Below are positions 1 to 6,517 of a DNA stretch of 17,242 nt, piece after piece. The stretch is from the NCBI GenBank assembly GCA_017829075.1, contig JAGAJA010000060.1:1-17242 (forward strand), in the 5' to 3' direction. Position numbers and translations under genes: made by a program. Position 1 is the stretch's first letter. Each line of letters begins with the position of its first letter. This DNA comes from Oscillospiraceae bacterium. GTDB lineage: Bacteria; Bacillota_A; Clostridia; Oscillospirales; Ruminococcaceae. The notes beneath the pieces are model-generated. The model made no database searches, had not been told where the DNA came from, and saw nothing but the letters and a program-made list of their open reading frames with translations.

Positions 1-177
1 AAATCCGTTTTTTGCCCCAGCTCTGCCGGGGCAAAAAACACTTCTATCCGCACAACTGTGCGAACTGACAGCTTTGCTGTCAGTGAGTGCGGGCAGTGCG
101 GATGTTCGGCGAGAAAGTCCCAACGGGACTTTTTCGACGGTCTGATGCGGGCTGAGAAATCAGCCCGCTTTTCGCTT
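1..177. repeat. Non-coding hairpin cluster with triloop stem-loops
   Basis: I see no gene here, but four dyads in 177 bases. First, a 15-base-arm inverted repeat at 7-39 is built from a T-run, GCCCC, a 3-base loop, GGGGC and an A-run, with one mismatch. Second, a compound structure at 46-103 has outer arms ATCCGCAC (46-53) and GTGCGGAT (96-103) around a perfect 9-bp stem with a TTT loop (64-72 with 76-84). Third, a 12-bp stem with an AAC loop lies at 110-136. Fourth, a 9-bp GC-rich stem with a GAAA loop lies at 147-168. The first 25 bases recur at 16874-16899. The density suggests an interspersed structured repeat family rather than ordinary terminators; that is inference. Confidence 0.6.
147..172. 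terminator. GC-rich hairpin just downstream of the ydbC-like gene
   Basis: A perfect 9-bp stem (GCGGGCTGA / TCAGCCCGC) with a GAAA loop begins 9 bases beyond the stop codon of the minus-strand YdbC-like gene. The T-run (169-172) lies on the plus-strand 3' side, so on the minus strand the hairpin lacks the U-tract of a classical intrinsic terminator. It may still stabilise the 3' end of the mRNA, or it may belong to the structured repeat cluster. Confidence 0.4.
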
Positions 178-414
178 TTATTCAAAGGAATCCTCTTCAT
201 TTCTGGAATTGAACAGCTCGACCAGCTTTTCCATTTCCTCTTCGGTGAGGGAAATACCCTTGCTCATGCGGGTGTGGTCGGGATTCCAGCTTCGGATATC
301 GAATTTCGGCTCGCGCTCGTTCCAGCTAATGAGGTTAAGCTCCTTAGTCCAGCCCTTTGCGTCCTCTGAAATAACGCCAAGCTCCTTTGTGATCTCGTAG
401 GTGATTTCTGCCAT
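178..414 (-). CDS. YdbC/PC4-family single-stranded-DNA-binding protein
   Basis: This 78-residue protein resembles the YdbC family, bacterial relatives of the eukaryotic coactivator PC4. The family forms dimers that bind single-stranded nucleic acid through a curved beta-sheet. Visible support is the family-like opening MAEITYEITKELGVISE, the segment GWTKELNLISWNEREPKFDI (residues 21-40), the SWNPDH region, and a closing acidic helix with EEEMEKLVELF. Length is about right for a complete PC4-like protein. It starts one base after the stop of the upstream phosphoesterase-like gene. Its ribosome binding site AAGGAGAA lies inside that gene's last codons, so translation is probably coupled and both proteins come from one mRNA. 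The assignment is by recognition of family sequence; a role in DNA or RNA transactions is inferred. Confidence 0.85.
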   Translation of the reverse strand: MAEITYEITKELGVISEDAKGWTKELNLISWNEREPKFDIRSWNPDHTRMSKGISLTEEEMEKLVELFNSRNEEDSFE

Positions 415-415
415 A

Positions 416-1141
416 TCATTTCTCCTTATCCTGTTTTTTCGGGGACTTGCGTTCCCTCTTTTTCTTGATTTTGGTATCGTCAGCGACCACTATCTGGTCG
501 TAAACTGCGTAATATTTCGGCGGGATCAGCTTGTTCAGATGAAGCTTTCCAAAAAACCACCGCTGAAAGCTTATCTTCTCATAAACATCGTTCAGATAAG
601 TATTTATGTGATTTCTGTCGCCGCTGTTGTGGTCGAGGAAGTCATGCAGCTTAGACGGCGGCTCGTATGTAACCACGAGATCCACGTTGTTTCCCGCAGC
701 CTCCAGATTTCTCAGACCCTCTTCAAGCTCATGCTCTGAGGGAATTTCACGCCGCCACCAGTTTTCGCCCTCGACAAGGTCAACAGTGTCGTCACTTTGT
801 CCTCCGCCAAAAGAGAAAACAATCTTTTCGGCGATTTCGAAAACCTGTCCTCTCATGAGCTGACGCAGCCGCCCGGAAATGTGACGCGTCCTGCCGCCGC
901 ACCATTCCTCTTCAGGATAATCCTCCAGCAGGTCGTAGTTATCGTGAGAGCCTTCAACGAACAGTACATTATAGGGCAGCTTTCCGATCTTCTTCAGCAG
1001 CTTTTTTTCCTTGTCCGAGCCGTCCCAGATAAACCCGAAATCCCCACAGACGATAAGTGCGTCGTTTTTCCGCAGCTTTCTCAGCATCGGAGATTTGAAG
1101 CGCGTAAAATCGCCGTGAATATCTCCGGTAATGTAAATCAT
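416..1141 (-). CDS. Metallophosphoesterase-fold protein with altered active-site motifs
   Basis: This 241-residue protein has the calcineurin-like phosphoesterase layout. The first two metal motifs are present: GDIHGD (D7, H9) and CGDFG (D34). The later motifs are changed. The usual GNH(D/E) is G64-S65-H66-D67, the usual histidine after the fifth strand is tyrosine (VVTYEPP, Y159), and the usual GHxH is GKLH (K199, H201). The segment GENWWRREIPSEHELEE (residues 125-141) matches the WWPEEIP-type signature of one Firmicute subfamily, so the fold assignment is secure. Residues 223-241 form a strongly basic tail (KKKRERKSPKK). It may be a weak enzyme or a pseudoenzyme. It is translated from ATG with a G-rich Shine-Dalgarno and is coupled to the following ssDNA-binding protein gene. 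No clear promoter was found in the 182-bp divergent region. Confidence 0.8.
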   Translation of the reverse strand: MIYITGDIHGDFTRFKSPMLRKLRKNDALIVCGDFGFIWDGSDKEKKLLKKIGKLPYNVLFVEGSHDNYDLLEDYPEEEWCGGRTRHISGRLRQLMRGQVFEIAEKIVFSFGGGQSDDTVDLVEGENWWRREIPSEHELEEGLRNLEAAGNNVDLVVTYEPPSKLHDFLDHNSGDRNHINTYLNDVYEKISFQRWFFGKLHLNKLIPPKYYAVYDQIVVADDTKIKKKRERKSPKKQDKEK

Positions 1142-1206
1142 ATAATCCCCCCAGCAGCCGAGGAGAAGAAAAATCTTACAACTCGGTTACAATTTGAAAA
1201 AAGCTC

Positions 1207-1235
1207 TTTACAAGAAGCCTGCATTTTAGTATAAT
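1207..1235 (+). promoter_or_regulatory. Sigma-A-type promoter of the dacF-rlmH-epimerase unit
   Basis: TTTACA (1207-1212) and a perfect TATAAT (1230-1235) are separated by 17 bases. The predicted transcript start is near 1242, giving a leader of about 80 bases before the carboxypeptidase ATG at 1324. A GGGAGA ribosome binding site lies 9 bases before that ATG. The promoter lies in the 182-bp region between the divergent phosphoesterase-like gene and dacF. Confidence 0.8.
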
Positions 1236-1323
1236 AAATAAAGAAAGCTTCAGAGCGGGCGGTCAGATTTCAGTGTAAAAACCGCCTTTATATATAATAA
1301 CTCATAATGGGAGATTTGTCTAT

Positions 1324-2784
1324 ATGCGAAAAGTAAAAATTTTTTCGATATTTATGTCAATTATTTTACTATGCAGCACCTTTGGCGCAGGATTGAGCGC
1401 TTCCGCGGCATTTACGCCGAAATTTGAGCTTTACAGCGAGGGCGTTTACATGGTAAATCTGGACACGGATATAGTTATTGTATCAAAAAACGCTGACAAA
1501 CGTTTCATACCGGCTTCAACCACAAAGATAATGACCGCTCTTGTTGCGCTGGAGAACATCAAGGATTTCAACCAAACAGTGGATTTCGGATACGAAGCAA
1601 CCAATGAATTCGCGGAGGGAAATCCGAATTATTACGGCGCGTCAAGTGCAGAATTAGAGCATGGACAGACAAACATCACCTATTGGGACTGCCTGTATTC
1701 GCTGATGGTTGCGTCTGCGTGTGAATCTGCAAATATTCTGGCGGTGAACATAGCCGGAAGCATTTCCGGATTTGTGGACATGATGAACGCAAAAGCAGCA
1801 GAGATAGGCTGCACCAATACTCATTTCTCAAATACTCATGGACTGTACGATGCGGATAACTACACCTCAGCCAGAGATCTGTACCTTATTACCCGGTACG
1901 CAATGGACAATTATCCCGGATTCATGACGATATGCAGTTCTACATCATACGAAATGCCGGCTAATTCAAAACACCCGGACGGCTACAATATCTATACCAC
2001 CAATAAACTTATGACCGAGGGCAGCTATTATTACGAGGGCGTCCGCGGCATAAAGACCGGAAGTATAAACGAATATTACGAATATAAAAACGGCGAATGG
2101 GATACCGCAAATCCGGTCAAAGGCTCAATGGCGCTGGTGTCTACCTGCACCAACAAGGGAAGCGACGGCAGAGGCTACAATTATCTTATAGTTACCCTCG
2201 GCGCGCCGTATTACAATGAAAACGGCGAATACTCAAACTATTCCTTCAAGGATCACATTGCGCTTTACGACTGGGCATACAGTGAGTTCGTGTACACAAA
2301 TGTTGTCAAGGCGAATGAGCAGGTAACTCAGGCAGAGGTTTATCAGGGCAAGGGAGTTGACAAGGTCGGCGTCTGCGCTTCCGAGGACTATTACACGCTT
2401 CTGGAAAAGAGCTTGAACAAGACCACAGTATCTAAGGAGATCAAGCTTTACGATAACGCGGTTCCAGTTCAAGCGCCTCAGAACAAAGGATATACAGTCG
2501 GCGAGCTGGAGCTTAAATTAAACGATGAAACTCTTGCAGTTATTTCGCTTGTTACCGAGTCAAATATTGAACTTGATGTCAGCGAATTCTACATGGAAAA
2601 GGTAAAGCAGGTAATGGCTGATCCTTTGTTTAGCTGGATAGTGGCGCTGACTGCAATTGAGATAGTGCTGCTGATCGTCACACATTATATGAAAGCGGCA
2701 TACCGTAAAAAGGTCGCTCAGATGAACCGCCGAAGAAAGCTGAATATGTCCACGCAGACAAAGAAAGGCGGACGCAGATATTGA
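1324..2784 (+). CDS. DacF-like D-alanyl-D-alanine carboxypeptidase (peptidase S11), membrane anchored
   Basis: This 486-residue penicillin-binding protein trims the terminal D-Ala from peptidoglycan stem peptides outside the membrane. A signal peptide covers about residues 1-28 (basic start, hydrophobic core, end SASA). The catalytic SxxK is S65-T-T-K68 in PASTTKIMTALVAL. The third motif KTG is at 244-246. The middle SxN motif aligns with S131-A-C133 in VASACESANILA, so cysteine appears where asparagine is usual, although another S-A-N (135-137) lies two residues later. After KTG there is a longer, Tyr/Asn-rich loop than is common. A single transmembrane helix (about 435-454) near the C-terminus is followed by a tail rich in Lys and Arg. 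It is the first gene of a three-gene plus-strand unit and its stop overlaps the rlmH start by 4 bases. I place it in the DacF/DacA family, but the exact paralogue is uncertain. Confidence 0.9.
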   Translation: MRKVKIFSIFMSIILLCSTFGAGLSASAAFTPKFELYSEGVYMVNLDTDIVIVSKNADKRFIPASTTKIMTALVALENIKDFNQTVDFGYEATNEFAEGNPNYYGASSAELEHGQTNITYWDCLYSLMVASACESANILAVNIAGSISGFVDMMNAKAAEIGCTNTHFSNTHGLYDADNYTSARDLYLITRYAMDNYPGFMTICSSTSYEMPANSKHPDGYNIYTTNKLMTEGSYYYEGVRGIKTGSINEYYEYKNGEWDTANPVKGSMALVSTCTNKGSDGRGYNYLIVTLGAPYYNENGEYSNYSFKDHIALYDWAYSEFVYTNVVKANEQVTQAEVYQGKGVDKVGVCASEDYYTLLEKSLNKTTVSKEIKLYDNAVPVQAPQNKGYTVGELELKLNDETLAVISLVTESNIELDVSEFYMEKVKQVMADPLFSWIVALTAIEIVLLIVTHYMKAAYRKKVAQMNRRRKLNMSTQTKKGGRRY

Positions 2785-3260
2785 ATATTAATTTCATTGC
2801 AATGGGAAAGCTGAAAGAAGCGTATTTCCGCGAAGCCTGCGCCGAATACCTAAAGCGGCTCGGAGGTTATGTGAACGTGAGGGTTATAGAGCCAGATCCG
2901 GTTAATCTCCCGCAGAAGCCCTCTCCGGCGCAGATAGAGTCTGCGCTCCGGCAGGAGGCAGGGAAGATCCGTGAGCAGATAAAGCCGGGTAGTTTTACAG
3001 TTGCTATGTGTATCGAGGGCAAGACCCTCTCCAGTGAGCAGCTTGCCCAGAAGCTTGAATCTGCGGCAGGGCAGGGGTTCAGCACGGTGAATTTCGTAGT
3101 GGGCAGTTCCTTTGGACTGGACGCGGAATTAAAGTCGCAGGCAGACCTGCGGCTGTCAATGTCCCCGATGACTTTCCCTCATTCGCTGGCAAGAGTAATG
3201 CTAATGGAGCAGGTCTACCGGGCTTATTCCATAATCAATAATGGAAAATATCATAAATAA
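2781..3260 (+). CDS. rlmH: 23S rRNA (pseudouridine1915-N3)-methyltransferase RlmH
   Basis: RlmH is a SPOUT (knotted) methyltransferase that uses SAM to methylate pseudouridine 1915 in helix 69 of 23S rRNA on assembled 70S ribosomes. The 159-residue length is typical. The opening NINFIAMGKLKEAYFREACAEY is characteristic, as are the SAM-loop region FVVGSSFGLD (residues 105-114; the family usually has GGxxG here), the segment SMTFPHSLARV-like at 127-139, and the invariant C-terminal GKYHK. The start is TTG (2781-2783), overlapping the dacF stop in ATTGA. No ATG gives a full N-terminus, and AAGGCGG upstream can act as ribosome binding site. Overlap and the weak start imply translational coupling to dacF. 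In many Firmicutes rlmH stands elsewhere, so the pairing with a carboxypeptidase is local context only. Confidence 0.95.
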   Translation: MNINFIAMGKLKEAYFREACAEYLKRLGGYVNVRVIEPDPVNLPQKPSPAQIESALRQEAGKIREQIKPGSFTVAMCIEGKTLSSEQLAQKLESAAGQGFSTVNFVVGSSFGLDAELKSQADLRLSMSPMTFPHSLARVMLMEQVYRAYSIINNGKYHK

Positions 3261-3276
3261 AAGAGGAGATACAGAC

Positions 3277-4152
3277 ATGGAAATAACACTTAAATCAGGA
3301 GAAGTTTCCGCGAAAATAACCTCAAAAGGCGCAGAGCTGAAATCCCTCAAGGTCGGAAACCGCGAGCTTATGTGGAGCGCAGACCCGGCATTCTGGGGCA
3401 AGACTTCGCCGCTTCTGTTCCCGATGATAGGAACTTTAAAGGACGGAAAGACCCTCATAAACGGCAGTGAGTACAAAATCACCAAACACGGCTTTGCCCG
3501 CGATTTGGAGCTTACTCCGGAGGATTTCAGCAGCACCAGCGCGATGTTCTCCCTTACCCAGAGCGACTACACAAAGGCGATGTTCCCGTTTGATTTCCGC
3601 TTCACAGTGCGGTATACACTTAAAGCGGACGGCCTTACCGTAACCTACCGCGTACATAACAACAGCAACAGCGATATGCCGTTCTGTATCGGCGCACACC
3701 CTGCTTTTGCAACCCCCGGCGACATGACGGACTACCGTCTGGAATTCCCGAAGCTGGAAACTGCCGCAGTTCCAAACTATAACCTCTCCACCGGGCTTCA
3801 CGAGGAAAACAACCGCCGCCCGCTGATCGACGGAGATACGGTACTTCTGCTCAGTCATGAGATGTTCTATCAGGACGTGTGCTATTTCGACAAGCTGCGT
3901 TCCCGCTCGGTTCAGCTTCTGAATAAAGAGAATGTCGGCGTTCGCGTGGATTTCCCGGATTTCACCAGCCTCGGCGTTTGGCAGGCAAAGGACGCGCCAT
4001 TTTTGTGCATTGAGCCGTGGTGTGGTTCCGCAGACTTTGACGACTGCTCCGGAGTGTTTGCTGAAAAGCGCGGGGTCGAGATCCTGCCGCCGGACGGAGA
4101 AAAGGCGTTCACCTACACCATTACAGCGATCGAGCTTAAAGCAAAGGTCTGA
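3277..4152 (+). CDS. LacX-like aldose 1-epimerase family protein
   Basis: This 291-residue protein belongs to the galactose mutarotase-like superfamily, LacX/YeaD branch, which interconverts anomers of sugars or sugar phosphates in the cytoplasm. Conserved features are PLLFPMIGTLKDGK (residues 45-58), HGFARD (H71, R75), GAHPAF (H141) and the signature CIEPWCG (E246), which together give the usual His and Glu catalytic set. The start chosen is ATG 3277, which follows GAGGAG by 8 bases and gives the usual N-terminus MEITLKSGEVSAKITSKGAE. An upstream in-frame ATG at 3241 would overlap rlmH and has no better site. The gene is 16 bases after rlmH and is the last of the plus-strand unit, ending before two hairpins. 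The substrate cannot be told from sequence. Confidence 0.9.
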   Translation: MEITLKSGEVSAKITSKGAELKSLKVGNRELMWSADPAFWGKTSPLLFPMIGTLKDGKTLINGSEYKITKHGFARDLELTPEDFSSTSAMFSLTQSDYTKAMFPFDFRFTVRYTLKADGLTVTYRVHNNSNSDMPFCIGAHPAFATPGDMTDYRLEFPKLETAAVPNYNLSTGLHEENNRRPLIDGDTVLLLSHEMFYQDVCYFDKLRSRSVQLLNKENVGVRVDFPDFTSLGVWQAKDAPFLCIEPWCGSADFDDCSGVFAEKRGVEILPPDGEKAFTYTITAIELKAKV

Positions 4153-4161
4153 TAATTTAAC

Positions 4162-4185
4162 AGCCGCTCGTAATTACGGGCGGCT
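4162..4185 (+). terminator. Hairpin after the epimerase gene
   Basis: AGCCGCTCG and CGGGCGGCT form a 9-bp stem (one G-T pair) around TAATTA, starting 9 bases after the epimerase stop. The tract that follows is AAATTATT, so it is a weak intrinsic terminator. It probably acts together with the stronger hairpin at 4204-4227. Confidence 0.5.
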
Positions 4186-4203
4186 AAATTATTGCAATAG
4201 AAA

Positions 4204-4234
4204 ACCTCCCGAAATTGTTCGGGAGGTAATTTTT
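4204..4234. terminator. Bidirectional terminator between convergent epimerase and cheV genes
   Basis: ACCTCCCGAA (4204-4213) and TTCGGGAGGT (4218-4227) form a perfect 10-bp stem with an ATTG loop. On the plus strand it is followed by AATTTTTAT, and on the minus strand by TTTTC. It sits 5 bases beyond the cheV stop codon and about 50 bases after the epimerase stop, so it can serve both convergent genes. Confidence 0.85.
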
Positions 4235-5126
4235 ATACGTGTTCGTTTATGTACTGAATAAGCTGTCCGATCTGCGGCTTTGAGAACTGTCCGTCCGCGC
4301 CAACGCTCTGACCCTTAATTCTCATCTGATCATTGATGAGGGAGGAGAACAGGTAAACAGGGATCGCTTTCAGAACCGGATCGTCTTTGATCTGCTTTGT
4401 CAGGCGGTGTCCGTCCATTTTTGGCATCTCGATATCGCTGATTACACAGGAGATCTGGTCGAGAATATTTCCGCCCATATCCTTGTGACCGCTCACATAA
4501 TCCCACGCGTCCTTGCCGTTGTCGAAGTGAACCACGTTCTTGTATCCTGCGTCGTGCAGTGTATTAACGATCAGCGTATTGAGGAAAGGGGAATCCTCCG
4601 CAATGACAATATGCTTAGTGGACTTGTCGGAGTCAGCCGCAGTAACGCCTGATGTGTCAAACGCCGCGGTAGGATCCATGTCAGAAACGATCTTCTCAAA
4701 ATCAAGAATAAGCACGATCCTGTCCTTAAACTTTGCAATTCCGGTCGCAATATTGTGTGCGCCGTCGCCGGACATTGCCGGTGGCTTTTCAATATCTTCC
4801 CAAGAAATGCGCTGAATTCCCTTTACCGAAGAAACATGGAAACCAACGTCCTTTGTGTTGAAGTGGCAGATTATCAGCAGGTCATGCTCTGGATCTGGGC
4901 TTTCCTTATGGAGAATAGTGTGCAGGTTGATCACAGAAATGACCTTATCTCTGGGGGTGAAAACGCCCTCAAATGCAGGGTGCGAGTCGGGTACGGGAAC
5001 CATCTTCTGATAGTTCATGATCTCAGTGACCTTTGCGATATTTATGCCGAAGCTCTGTTCACCTACCATGAATTCAAGAACCTCAAGCTCGTTCGTTCCG
5101 CTCTCTAAGAGTATATTGGTATCCAT
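4233..5126 (-). CDS. cheV: CheV-type chemotaxis coupling protein (CheW domain + receiver domain)
   Basis: CheV couples chemoreceptors to the kinase CheA and, through its phosphorylatable receiver, takes part in adaptation. The 297 residues divide into an N-terminal CheW-like domain (about 12-150; LEFMVGEQSFGINIAKVTEI, then PAFEGVFTPRDKVISVINLH) and a C-terminal receiver (about 171-297). The receiver has the acidic pair E177-D178, the phospho-acceptor D231 in ISDIEMPKMDG, a Ser pair at 261-262 and the conserved lysine K283 in FSKP, so phosphorylation is expected. The start ATG is preceded by AAAGGAG at good spacing and by its own promoter (5160-5188), so it is a single-gene unit. No other chemotaxis or flagellar gene is in the window; its partners must be encoded elsewhere. 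Confidence 0.95.
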   Translation of the reverse strand: MDTNILLESGTNELEVLEFMVGEQSFGINIAKVTEIMNYQKMVPVPDSHPAFEGVFTPRDKVISVINLHTILHKESPDPEHDLLIICHFNTKDVGFHVSSVKGIQRISWEDIEKPPAMSGDGAHNIATGIAKFKDRIVLILDFEKIVSDMDPTAAFDTSGVTAADSDKSTKHIVIAEDSPFLNTLIVNTLHDAGYKNVVHFDNGKDAWDYVSGHKDMGGNILDQISCVISDIEMPKMDGHRLTKQIKDDPVLKAIPVYLFSSLINDQMRIKGQSVGADGQFSKPQIGQLIQYINEHV

Positions 5127-5159
5127 TGCTTACTCTCCTTTTCCATTAGTTATAGGTAT

Positions 5160-5188
5160 ATTATACAACACCAAGCAAAAAAAATCAA
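5160..5188 (-). promoter_or_regulatory. Sigma-A-type promoter of cheV
   Basis: On the minus strand TTGATT (5183-5188) and perfect TATAAT (5160-5165) are separated by 17 bases that include a run of T. The transcript start would be near 5153, leaving a leader of about 27 bases with AAAGGAG before the ATG. The elements match the housekeeping consensus, not the sigma-D type often used for flagellar and chemotaxis genes. Confidence 0.8.
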
Positions 5189-5248
5189 GACGTTTTGTGA
5201 AAAAATATGCTGTTTTATTGGAAATTTTTTAGAAATACAATTTCTCAA

Positions 5249-6511
5249 TCAATATTTCGGACGAAGATCGGCGCGGCGCTTCGCTACTTTTTTCAGCCAT
5301 ACGAATACAAGAGCCAGCAAAGCCAGCAGAACTACAAGCCGCAGGATAAGTCCCAATACATCAAAAGGCGCGACAGTCAGCGCGTAAACTCTGCCGATGC
5401 CGTCCCGGAAATACAGCGTACCGTTTGCTGAAGCGCAGAATGCTCCGGTGGTGTAATCCTCCATCTGCGCGAGTATCGCAGTTACAGGCTCGCTTTCCTC
5501 GTCCATATCCCGGACGCAGTAAACCGCCCAGCGATCCTCACGTTTTGCCACCGTGTAGATGTACGGACCGCTTCCGTAATGCACCTGAGGGGTACAGCCG
5601 CCCTTGATTTCGCTGATTATATGAGTTACGTCCATGTTCAGATTGTCGAGGATATAAAATCCGTCATTCGTGGAGATATAAAGCCTGCCATTCCATGAAA
5701 GTGGGGAAGAGGGATTTTTGCCGATCTGGCAGAAGGTGAGCGTGTCCTCCTCCAGCGTTCCGTCAGGATAAAGCCGTAGCTTTCCCGCATTTCCGTCCTT
5801 TGTGGTGAAGAACACCGCGTATTCTGTCGCAAAGGGCGCGCCGGCGATCTCCTTTCCAAGCGGGATTTCCGTAAAGCTTTCTTCCTTATAATTATGTGCA
5901 ATCAGACTGCTTCCTGTCCCGAAGATCACATTATCTCCCTGAATTGTCGCGGCAGTCGGCTGATTCGTCATTTCGTATTTCCAAACCGTGGAAAGCTCAG
6001 GCGAACTCAGATCAACACACAGGAATTCATAGCTATCATCGCATTTTATAGCAAAATAACCCAGCTTGTCGATCATAGCGCAGTCAGAAACTGTTGTTCC
6101 CTCAAACCTGCGTGAGCTTTCCACCGTCATGGTGTCCGTATTGATAAGAGCCGCTCCGTGCTCAGTCGGCAGAAGCAGGGAAGCGCCTATCCTTGCTCCG
6201 GAGTACTCTGTGGAGCATTTTTCCGGAAGCTCCGCAGTACCGAGGACTTCGCCGGAGCTTTCGCTCAGCGCCAGAAGCGAGTTTTCTGTCGGGAGCAGAA
6301 GTTTTTCCCCGCAGGCAAGCGGAATTCCACAGCCGGAGCGCTGAATATCGCCTCCCCATTGTATCTGAGTGTATTTGTTGTCGTAAGGAGCCGCCGCCGG
6401 GGTTATGAGCCTTTCCTCGCCGCTGAAGCCGCTGCTCTGTGCGAATGCAGAAATCCCCGTGAGAGAAATGACCGCAGCCGCTACTGCTGAAATAATCTGT
6501 TTTTTCGTAAT
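5249..6511 (-). CDS. Secreted, C-terminally anchored PQQ-like beta-propeller protein; probable ATT start
   Basis: This protein of about 420 residues has a clear signal peptide (TKKQIISAVAAAVISLTGIS, then AFA before Q25), a body of propeller-type blades (for example GDNVIFGTGSSLIAHN, NGRLYISTNDGFYILDN, NGTLYFRDGIGRVYAL) and a transmembrane helix at about 384-406 followed by a Lys/Arg-rich tail. It should sit on the outside of the membrane. No enzyme motif was recognised. The open frame begins right after the addA stop. No ATG, GTG or TTG occurs before codon 128, yet the signal peptide is complete from an ATT at 6509-6511. That ATT follows GAGGTGAT, which is complementary to the 3' end of 16S rRNA; ACG is the next codon. 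A start at the first ATG (6130) would remove the signal peptide and the first blades. It is the last gene of the addB-addA unit; its function is unknown. Confidence 0.8.
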   Translation of the reverse strand: MTKKQIISAVAAAVISLTGISAFAQSSGFSGEERLITPAAAPYDNKYTQIQWGGDIQRSGCGIPLACGEKLLLPTENSLLALSESSGEVLGTAELPEKCSTEYSGARIGASLLLPTEHGAALINTDTMTVESSRRFEGTTVSDCAMIDKLGYFAIKCDDSYEFLCVDLSSPELSTVWKYEMTNQPTAATIQGDNVIFGTGSSLIAHNYKEESFTEIPLGKEIAGAPFATEYAVFFTTKDGNAGKLRLYPDGTLEEDTLTFCQIGKNPSSPLSWNGRLYISTNDGFYILDNLNMDVTHIISEIKGGCTPQVHYGSGPYIYTVAKREDRWAVYCVRDMDEESEPVTAILAQMEDYTTGAFCASANGTLYFRDGIGRVYALTVAPFDVLGLILRLVVLLALLALVFVWLKKVAKRRADLRPKY

Positions 6512-6517
6512 ATCACC

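Noticed and set aside
7..39. Inverted repeat at 7-39 as a bidirectional terminator
   Set aside because: The T-run precedes and the A-run follows the GC stem on both strands, the opposite of an intrinsic terminator.
797..1234. 145-codon plus-strand open frame opposite the phosphoesterase
   Set aside because: It mirrors conserved coding sequence on the other strand, and its end spans the dacF promoter.
3241..4152. Epimerase start at ATG 3241
   Set aside because: It overlaps the rlmH end, adds residues not typical of the family, and ignores the well-spaced GAGGAG before ATG 3277.
5230..5246. AGAAA-TTGTA-TTTCT dyad after the propeller stop as a terminator
   Set aside because: The stem is short and AT-only and no U-tract follows on the minus strand.
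5249..6130. Propeller gene starting at the first in-frame ATG (6130)
   Set aside because: It would discard a complete signal peptide and 127 coding-like codons that begin right after the addA stop behind a strong ribosome binding site.
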